DNA from: Bacteroidota bacterium
GTDB taxonomy: Bacteria; Bacteroidota; Bacteroidia; Chitinophagales; Chitinophagaceae
Assembly: GCA_030831005.1 (NCBI GenBank)
Contig: JAURLW010000138.1
Location: 1 to 11,195, forward strand
Direction: 5' to 3'
Length of the DNA: 11,195 nt
Positions 5,576-11,195 of the stretch are shown here, one piece after another. The translations under genes were made by a program, and so were the position numbers. The notes under the pieces were generated by a model. The model searched no databases. It was not told the DNA's origin and saw nothing but the letters and a program-made list of their open reading frames with translations. Each line of letters starts with the position of its first letter. The stretch's first letter is position 1.

Positions 5576-6676
5576 ATGCAAATACTGCTCTCGCAAATTA
5601 GCTATTGGCAAGAAACATTTTCTGGTGAACCTCGCTGGAATTATGCCTTGAGCGCATTATTAATTTTACTTTCTTGGATCTTTAGAAAACTAATAACCCG
5701 AATTTTACTTCGCATTACCCATCGTATATTACACAGATGGCTAAATAATGAATATAGCGATGAATTTGTAGCCTTACTAAAAAATCCCATTAGCTATCTA
5801 TTTCAAATTGGCGTATTGTATGTAGCCTTAAACTTTATAGAACAACCACTGCAAGCTGTTTTATTTGAGCGCATAGAAAACCATCATATTTTATTTCATA
5901 TACGTATTATAGACTTAGTTGATCATCTTTTCCTATTTGGCATCATCTATTTCCATACGGTATTGGCTGTGCGTATTGCAGACTTCATTTATCATATACG
6001 CATAGAAAAAGCAAATAAAGAGGCTGCTAGTAATCTACTCCAATTACTACCTATGATGAAAGAAATCATCAAAATTCTAATCTGGACTATTAGTTTCTTT
6101 TTTATTTTAGGGTTAATCTTCCATGTCAATGTGCCGGCGCTTATTACAGGTCTCGGTATTGGTGGTGTGGCCATTGCCCTAGCCGCTAAAGAAAGTATTG
6201 AAAATTTATTTGCCTCTTTTATTATTCTTGTCGATAAACCCTTTCAAATTGGAGACCATATTAAGATGGAAAAAATGGAAGGTGTTGTAGAAAAAATTGG
6301 ATTTAGAAGTACGCATTTACGCTTACCCAATGATCATCTTGGTGTAGTACCCAATAAAAAATTAATAGATGAGCATTTAGAAAACTTAAGTGTAAAAGAA
6401 TTGCACAAAGTGCTTCAACAATTTTATTTAGAGCCTAACCTCAATAAAGAACAAATCATTGAATGTTTATGTCAATTAAATGACTTATTACATAAGAATA
6501 CGTTTATTGAAACAGGTGGAACGGCTTATTTTAAAGGGTTTCATGATAATAAATTACATATTCAAATACAATACGCCTTAAAAAACAACCAAGATAGAAA
6601 TAGCATTCACCAATTAAAAGAGCAAATAAACTTGGATATTTATGCTATAGTAAGAACCAGCTTAAGCAAATCATAA
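5576..6676 (+). CDS. MscS-family mechanosensitive channel
   Basis: This 366-residue inner-membrane protein belongs to the small-conductance mechanosensitive channel family, which opens under membrane tension to release solutes during osmotic downshock. Hydrophobic helices are seen at about 22-45, 72-90, 110-135, 162-183 and the pore helix 187-206. The pore-lining TM3 is the glycine/alanine-rich GLGIGGVAIALAAKESIENL (192-211), followed by FASFIILVDKPFQIGDHI (212-229), the start of the beta domain, then VPNKKLIDEHLENLS (258-272) and a mixed alpha/beta C-terminal domain. With five helices it is larger than Escherichia coli MscS (286 residues, three helices), so it is a member with two extra N-terminal helices. 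It starts 14 bp after dapD and probably shares its promoter. It converges on mlaE with a 12-bp gap and no visible terminator. Ion selectivity cannot be inferred. Confidence 0.92.
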   Translation: MQILLSQISYWQETFSGEPRWNYALSALLILLSWIFRKLITRILLRITHRILHRWLNNEYSDEFVALLKNPISYLFQIGVLYVALNFIEQPLQAVLFERIENHHILFHIRIIDLVDHLFLFGIIYFHTVLAVRIADFIYHIRIEKANKEAASNLLQLLPMMKEIIKILIWTISFFFILGLIFHVNVPALITGLGIGGVAIALAAKESIENLFASFIILVDKPFQIGDHIKMEKMEGVVEKIGFRSTHLRLPNDHLGVVPNKKLIDEHLENLSVKELHKVLQQFYLEPNLNKEQIIECLCQLNDLLHKNTFIETGGTAYFKGFHDNKLHIQIQYALKNNQDRNSIHQLKEQINLDIYAIVRTSLSKS

Positions 6677-6688
6677 ACGACAACCCAC

Positions 6689-7432
6689 CTACAATAAGAG
6701 TACCGACAAGCTATAGTCTGCAATCAGAATTAGAATACAACTCACTACAACAGAAGTAGTACTTGCTTTACCAATTTCTAACGCCCCTCCCTTTACATTA
6801 TAACCATAATAGGCTGGAATGGTAGTGATGATAAAGGCAAACGTTACTGACTTTATCATGGCAAAAAAGATATTGTAAGGAAGAAAATCTTGTCTTAAGC
6901 CAATTAAAAACTGCTCAGGAGAAAAAACATTAGAAAGTACTCCAGCTAAATAACCTCCAGAAATACTTACTGCTATAGAAGTAGAAATCAATAAAGGCAC
7001 CATAAAAATAGCCGCTATTATTTTAGGTAAAATCAAATACATCTTAGTATTAATACCCATAATTTCTAGCGCATCAATTTGTTCGCTCACGCGCATATTG
7101 CCTAGTTCTGAAGCAATTTTAGAGCCTACCACGCCTGCTAATACAACACAAATAACCGTTGGCGATAACTCTAAAATAGTAGAATCTCTAACTATCTGAG
7201 CTAATACCGTTTTGGGAACAAAAGGATTAACTAATTGATAGGCTGTTTGCAAGGTAAGGACCATGCCTAAAAACAATGAAATAATTAATACAATAGGCAA
7301 AGAACGTATACCAATATCATAACATTGCTCTATCAGTTCTTTCCAATATACTTTAGTGTTTTCAGGTTTAGAAAAACAACCTTTCAACATGAGTATAAAA
7401 CTTCCAAAATGTTCGAAAAAACGAATTAACAT
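6689..7432 (-). CDS. mlaE: MlaE-type ABC transporter permease
   Basis: This is a polytopic inner-membrane protein of the MlaE/YrbE family, the permease of ABC systems that move phospholipids between the inner and outer membranes with MlaF (ATPase), MlaB and MlaD (MCE protein). The signature ELGNMRVSEQIDALEIMGI (about residues 109-127 from the chosen start) is the family's cytoplasmic coupling motif. An amphipathic N-terminal interface helix and about five membrane helices (roughly 41-66, 83-104, 135-165, 185-208, 221-245) are visible. I chose the ATG at 7430-7432 (247 residues). An upstream in-frame TTG at 7436-7438 would add two residues, but it is the end of a perfect -7 promoter box and so could not be in the mRNA. 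Downstream lies the convergent channel gene, so no mlaF or mlaD follows; the partners must be encoded elsewhere. Lipid direction is not predictable here. Confidence 0.92.
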   Translation of the reverse strand: MLIRFFEHFGSFILMLKGCFSKPENTKVYWKELIEQCYDIGIRSLPIVLIISLFLGMVLTLQTAYQLVNPFVPKTVLAQIVRDSTILELSPTVICVVLAGVVGSKIASELGNMRVSEQIDALEIMGINTKMYLILPKIIAAIFMVPLLISTSIAVSISGGYLAGVLSNVFSPEQFLIGLRQDFLPYNIFFAMIKSVTFAFIITTIPAYYGYNVKGGALEIGKASTTSVVVSCILILIADYSLSVLLL

Positions 7433-7435
7433 ACG

Positions 7436-7443
7436 CAAATATA
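7436..7443 (-). promoter_or_regulatory. Promoter -7 box of mlaE
   Basis: The minus strand reads TATATTTG, a perfect TAnnTTTG match ending only 3 nt before the mlaE ATG. The predicted transcription start falls on or beside the ATG, giving a leaderless or nearly leaderless mRNA. The upstream -33 element is weak. Confidence 0.55.
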
Positions 7444-7482
7444 CAAAATGTATAAAGCAATCATTGGCTAATTATAAGTAAA

Positions 7483-7514
7483 AAAAGAGGGCTTTCTAAC
7501 GAAAGCCCTCTTTT
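7483..7514 (-). terminator. Terminator of secDF
   Basis: GAGGGCTTTC (7487-7496), loop TAAC and the exact complement GAAAGCCCTC (7501-7510) form a 10-bp stem, extended by four A:T pairs. On the minus strand seven T (7480-7486) follow. It lies 16 bp after the secDF stop and insulates mlaE from secDF transcription. The four T on the plus strand could give weak bidirectional action, although no plus-strand gene precedes it. Confidence 0.9.
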
Positions 7515-7530
7515 GACTATAAAAATTAAA

Positions 7531-10500
7531 TTATGCTTGTGCTTTTAAATTTTCGATATGAGCCTCTCTGTCAACTTCATTTTTCAAAGAGTCTTTTTTA
7601 TCCATATCTACTAATACTGGCGCCGCAACGAAGATAGACGAATACGTACCTGTAATAACTCCAATTAACATAGCGAAAGCAAATCCACGAGTAACCTCAC
7701 CACCAAAAATAAATAATATTAAAATGGTTAAGAACACGGTAAGCGAAGTCATAATCGTTCTACTTAGAGTGTCATTAATAGCTCTATTAATAACGCTACC
7801 TTTTGATTCTTTAGGTGATTTACGGAAGTACTCACGAATTCTATCAAATACAATAACGGTATCATTCATAGAGAAACCAATAACGGTAAGAACCGCCGCA
7901 ATAAAATGCTGATCGATTTCTAAAGCAAAAGGAACTTTACCTCTAAAGAAAGAGAATACAGCTAAAGTTACACATACGTCATGCAACAAGGCAATGATCG
8001 TACCTAATGAATATTGCCATTTGCGGAAACGTAAGAAAATATAAATGAAGATAGCAATCAATGAGAATAAAGTAGCTTTGATAGCACCTGCTTTTAAATC
8101 ATCTGAAATGGTAGGTAATACCGTTTGTGAACTTTGGATATAAGAAGCCGCAAATTGATCTTCTGTTACCGCTGCATTTAAATATCCTTCTTTTACTAAA
8201 CCTTCGTATAATTTAGCTTGCACTTGTTTTTCAACAGCTACACCTTGTTCTTTAATTTTATAAGCCGTAGTGATGTTCAATTGTTTATCGGTACCAATGG
8301 TTTTCACAATTGGATATTCACCAAAGTATTTGTTTAAACCTTCACGTACTTGTGCTACTTCTAATTTATTATCAAACTTAATAGTATAACTTCTACCACC
8401 AGCAAACTCTACTCCATAATCAAAACCATGGAAGAAAGATGCAACACCAGCAATTAATACTACGATAGAGATTACGTAAGCATATTTTCTAGCTTCAATA
8501 AACTTGAAATGTGCTTTTTTGAAAATTGAACTTGATAATTTGGTAAAGTAATTAAAATGTTTGCCTTTACTCATGCGCATATCCGTTACCAAACGAGAAA
8601 CTAAAATACCGCAGAATAAGGATAATAAAATACCTAAGATTTGGGTTGTAGCAAAACCTAAAACTGGACCTAAACCAAAAATAAATAAGATTACAGAGGT
8701 AATTAATACGGTGATGTGACCATCAAATACTGGAGCATATGAACGGTTGTAACCTTCTGAAACTGATAATTCATATGATTTACCTAGAGCTAATTCTTCT
8801 TTAATACGCTCAAAGATAATTACGTTCGTATCCACGGCCATACCAATAGTTAATACTAAACCTGCAATACCAGGCATAGTTAATGTAGCATGTAATGCAG
8901 ATAAAATACCAACGGTAAATAATAAGTTTAAGATTAAGGCAATGTTAGCAATAATACCACCCGTGCTGTAATAGACCATCATTAAAATGAAGATGACTAC
9001 AAAGGAGATGATAATTGAATTCATACCAGCTGCAATAGACTCTGCACCTAAAGTAGGACCAACCACTTGCTCTTGAACGATACGAGCAGGCGCAGGCAAT
9101 TTACCAGTTTTTAAAATGTTCGCTAAATCTTTTGCTTCTTCTGGTGTGAAGCTACCAGATATAGAAGTTCTACCTCCAGCAATTTCATCATTTACTCGTG
9201 GAGCTGAATAAACGCGATCATCTAAAACAACGGTTACAAAGCGACCAACATTATCGCCAGTCATTTTTTTCCAAATTCGAGAACCTGTTTTGTCCATTGA
9301 CATAGAAACCTCAGGTTGTCCGTTCATTTGATTAAAGTCATCATTAGCATCTACAATATGATCACCTTCTAATTTTGCATCGTTAGTTCCACCAACTGTT
9401 TTGATAGCATAGATAAACAAAGGTGCTTTTGGATTTTTAGCATCTTTCTTATTTTCAGCACCGTAAATAAAACGAACATTGCTAGGGAATTTATTCTTAA
9501 CAACATCTAAATTTAAGTATTCGTTCAATTTAGCGGTATCACGTTTAGCCACATAACCTACAACTGGTCCTTCATTAATAGTACCTTGTTGTGTAATATT
9601 TGGCATCCAAACAGATAATAATGGGTTTTTCTTTTCTAAATCTGCTTGCTTAGATGTAGCAGTATCCTTAGTGTTTGATTTTTTGTCGCCTAATAAAGAA
9701 GCTAGAGAAGCAGTATCACTTACTTTTTGAGCTACAACAGTTTTAGTTGTATCTGCTTTAACTTCTTCCTTAGCACCAGATAAATACGCTGCTAATGCAT
9801 CGTTTGCTGGTTGTAGAGCATTGATGATTTCATCGTTAGAATACGCTTCAAAGAACTGTAATTTTGCTGTTGCCTGCAAGAAAGAACGAACACGCTCAGG
9901 ATTTCTAATACCCGCTAATTCAACGGTGATAATACCTTTGTTCTCATCCAAATTCATATTTGGATTAACAACACCAAATTTGTCGATACGGGTTAACAAT
10001 ACATTGTAGGTACGCTTAATCGCATCTTTCGATTCTTTTCTAATTTTAGCAATAACTTGGTCATTACTAGAATTGATCGTAATATCTTTTTCAGATGGCT
10101 TAGTGAATAAATAAGCCATTTTAGTATTAGGATTTTTGGCCATATATGCTTGACCAAATAAGCTTACAAAATCTAACTGGCTATTTGCTTTAGCTTTATT
10201 TGCATCTGCAATAGCTTGATTGAGTGCCAAATCCGTAGGATTATTAGCCATAGAACGAACTAATTCGTCTAAACTAACTTCCAAAGTCACATTCATACCT
10301 CCTTGTAAGTCCAAACCAAGATTTAATTCTTGTTCTTTAGCCTCTTGGAAAGTATATTTTTTAAATAACATACTTACCACCGACTCCCCTTGGATACTGT
10401 CTGTAATTTTGCTATAGCGAGCTTCTGCTAATGTATTTAAAGCTTCTCCTGTTACACCAGGATTCTTTAATTTAGCCTCCTGCATTGCTTTTGCTTTAAA

Positions 10501-10602
10501 TTTTGCCTCTACGTTGCGTACTACGAACGTGAATGATAATTGATACAGCGATATCAAAATTAGCGCCGCTGTAAAAAATTTAACCAACCCTTTTAACTGC
10601 AT
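7531..10602 (-). CDS. secDF: SecDF fusion, protein-export accessory subunit
   Basis: This 1023-residue inner-membrane protein joins SecD and SecF, which use the proton motive force to pull preproteins through SecYEG from the periplasmic side. SecD part: TM1 at about 8-28, the D1 motif LGLDLQGGMNVTLEVSLDE (95-113), a large periplasmic P1 domain (about 200-510), then GPTLGAESIAAGM (515-527) and helices including GLVLTIGMAVDTNVIIFERI (581-600). SecF part: from about 700, with DYGVEFAGGRSYTIKF (728-743), the P4 domain, VLPTISDDLK (828-837) and IGFSMNDTVIVFDRIREY (908-925). The proton-pathway acidic residues D591 and D914 are present. Twelve membrane helices are expected. Fusion is usual in Bacteroidota and Firmicutes. 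P1 contains a Lys/Thr/Ala/Ser-rich low-complexity insert at about 276-325. It starts with ATG and has its own -7 box and a strong terminator, so it is probably monocistronic. Confidence 0.97.
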   Translation of the reverse strand: MQLKGLVKFFTAALILISLYQLSFTFVVRNVEAKFKAKAMQEAKLKNPGVTGEALNTLAEARYSKITDSIQGESVVSMLFKKYTFQEAKEQELNLGLDLQGGMNVTLEVSLDELVRSMANNPTDLALNQAIADANKAKANSQLDFVSLFGQAYMAKNPNTKMAYLFTKPSEKDITINSSNDQVIAKIRKESKDAIKRTYNVLLTRIDKFGVVNPNMNLDENKGIITVELAGIRNPERVRSFLQATAKLQFFEAYSNDEIINALQPANDALAAYLSGAKEEVKADTTKTVVAQKVSDTASLASLLGDKKSNTKDTATSKQADLEKKNPLLSVWMPNITQQGTINEGPVVGYVAKRDTAKLNEYLNLDVVKNKFPSNVRFIYGAENKKDAKNPKAPLFIYAIKTVGGTNDAKLEGDHIVDANDDFNQMNGQPEVSMSMDKTGSRIWKKMTGDNVGRFVTVVLDDRVYSAPRVNDEIAGGRTSISGSFTPEEAKDLANILKTGKLPAPARIVQEQVVGPTLGAESIAAGMNSIIISFVVIFILMMVYYSTGGIIANIALILNLLFTVGILSALHATLTMPGIAGLVLTIGMAVDTNVIIFERIKEELALGKSYELSVSEGYNRSYAPVFDGHITVLITSVILFIFGLGPVLGFATTQILGILLSLFCGILVSRLVTDMRMSKGKHFNYFTKLSSSIFKKAHFKFIEARKYAYVISIVVLIAGVASFFHGFDYGVEFAGGRSYTIKFDNKLEVAQVREGLNKYFGEYPIVKTIGTDKQLNITTAYKIKEQGVAVEKQVQAKLYEGLVKEGYLNAAVTEDQFAASYIQSSQTVLPTISDDLKAGAIKATLFSLIAIFIYIFLRFRKWQYSLGTIIALLHDVCVTLAVFSFFRGKVPFALEIDQHFIAAVLTVIGFSMNDTVIVFDRIREYFRKSPKESKGSVINRAINDTLSRTIMTSLTVFLTILILFIFGGEVTRGFAFAMLIGVITGTYSSIFVAAPVLVDMDKKDSLKNEVDREAHIENLKAQA

Positions 10603-10644
10603 AAGTTGTCCTTGATAATGTAAAAAATATTAAATTTGAGTTGA

Positions 10645-10652
10645 CAAAGATA
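10645..10652 (-). promoter_or_regulatory. Promoter -7 box of secDF
   Basis: The minus strand reads TATCTTTG, an exact TAnnTTTG match. The predicted leader to the ATG at 10602 is about 38 nt, the longest in the window. No clear -33 element at 19-21 nt is seen. Confidence 0.55.
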
Positions 10653-10733
10653 ATATTTTAATGCAAAAAATAAAGACTTCCTTAAAAAGCTTAGATTTTA
10701 ATTTTTTTTTCTAACTTGTGAGGGATTTAATAG

Positions 10734-10749
10734 CAGCTTTTAAAAGCTG
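10734..10749. promoter_or_regulatory. 16-bp perfect palindrome upstream of the secreted protein gene
   Basis: CAGCTTTTAAAAGCTG is an exact palindrome with no loop, centred about 40 bp before the ATG at 10781. It sits where the -33 element of that gene's promoter would be expected. It is not followed by a T-run, so an operator is more likely than a terminator. Confidence 0.4.
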
Positions 10750-10757
10750 TTTAAAAT

Positions 10758-10765
10758 TGTATTTG
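10758..10765 (+). promoter_or_regulatory. Possible -7 box of the M43-like gene
   Basis: TGTATTTG has one mismatch to TAnnTTTG and would give a leader of about 12 nt before the ATG at 10781, the usual spacing in this window. Confidence 0.35.
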
Positions 10766-10780
10766 AATCAATAAACTATT

Positions 10781-11195
10781 ATGACCAAGAAACTATTTTT
10801 ACTTACGTTTAGTATGGTACTTACTGCGTTTAATTTATTTGCGCAAAGACAACCTGTTTGTGGATTTGACCATGCTCACAACCAACTGATGCAGCAGTCG
10901 GCTAATTATGCGTATAACGTTAATGAATTTAACACCAAGTGGGCAGCACAACAAAAAATAGCTAATCAAGCTCGTTTTATTATAAATGGAACAGATACCG
11001 TGTATGAAATACCGGTAGTAGTGCATGTCATATATGATACCAACCCAACTATTGGGTCAGTTTACAACCCTTCTGATGCTCAAATCAATAGTATGATTGC
11101 GTATCTAAATGATACCTATGCTGCTCAATGGGCTGCTTATCCAGATACTAACAATGGAGGTGTACGCGTACCTATGAAATTTGTCTTGGCAAAAC
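10781..11195 (+). CDS. Secreted M43 (cytophagalysin/pappalysin-like) metalloprotease, N-terminal part
   Basis: The frame opens with ATG at 10781 and stays open for 138 codons to the right edge, so the gene is partial. Residues 1-21 form a Sec signal peptide: lysines at 3-4, a hydrophobic core, then LFA with Gln following, a common cleavage context in Bacteroidota. The mature start contains CGFDHAHNQLMQQS (27-40), a helical, Gln/Asn-rich propeptide-like stretch, and then YEIPVVVHVIYD (75-86) and PSDAQINSMIAYLNDTYAA (98-116). The order 'IPVVVHVIY...sdaqI...I..LN.dy' is characteristic of the region before the catalytic domain in Bacteroidota M43 metalloproteases. The zinc site HExxHxxGxxH would come after the edge and is not visible, so activity is inferred. 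Many relatives carry a C-terminal type IX secretion signal, which also cannot be checked here. The gene is divergent from secDF. Confidence 0.68.
   Translation, partial: MTKKLFLLTFSMVLTAFNLFAQRQPVCGFDHAHNQLMQQSANYAYNVNEFNTKWAAQQKIANQARFIINGTDTVYEIPVVVHVIYDTNPTIGSVYNPSDAQINSMIAYLNDTYAAQWAAYPDTNNGGVRVPMKFVLAK

Noticed and set aside
10835..11026. 63-codon minus-strand frame at the right end
   Set aside because: It is antisense to the signal-peptide-bearing M43-like gene, which has a far better start, promoter context and motif match.
1..11195. CRISPR array, insertion sequence, prophage or defence system
   Set aside because: No regularly spaced repeats, transposase, phage or defence genes are seen; nearly all genes are core functions.

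Overview
The window looks like a chromosomal core segment of an AT-rich member of the Bacteroidota. The evidence is a SecD-SecF protein fused into one chain, starts without clear Shine-Dalgarno sequences, and repeated promoter -7 boxes of the form TAnnTTTG placed a short distance before genes. One of these, before the tRNA gene, has a perfect TTTG-N19-TAnnTTTG layout. Closer placement (for example Chitinophagales) would be a guess.

Layout from left to right: the first codons of a minus-strand family 2 glycosyltransferase (1-76); a minus-strand PaaI-type thioesterase (108-578); a divergent plus-strand oxyR (698-1654) with both redox cysteines; then a minus-strand block of a spermidine-synthase-like methyltransferase (1644-2309), plsY (2342-2977), prmA (3033-3851) and a small XRE regulator (3972-4253). 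A regulatory-looking, gene-poor stretch (4254-4537) follows, then a minus-strand tRNA-Val(UAC) with its own promoter and terminator (4538-4612). Next come plus-strand dapD (4752-5561) and an MscS-family channel gene (5576-6676), converging on a minus-strand mlaE-type permease (about 6689-7432). A strong hairpin terminator (7483-7514) separates mlaE from minus-strand secDF (7531-10602). The window ends in the 5' part of a plus-strand secreted protein resembling M43 metalloproteases (10781 to edge).

The genes do not form one pathway. They cover envelope and housekeeping work: phospholipid synthesis (PlsY), lysine/peptidoglycan precursor synthesis (DapD), lipid transport (MlaE), osmotic safety (MscS), protein export (SecDF), translation modification (PrmA) and peroxide sensing (OxyR). 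Spacing and the absence of an internal -7 box suggest two transcription units, plsY-methyltransferase and dapD-mscS. The other genes each appear to have their own promoter.

I found no convincing new multi-gene system. The items most worth a second look are small-scale: an oxyR terminator embedded in the coding sequence of the convergent gene, perfect palindromes in two promoter regions, an array of TATACTAA sites around the XRE gene start, and an mlaE start codon that falls at the predicted transcription start.
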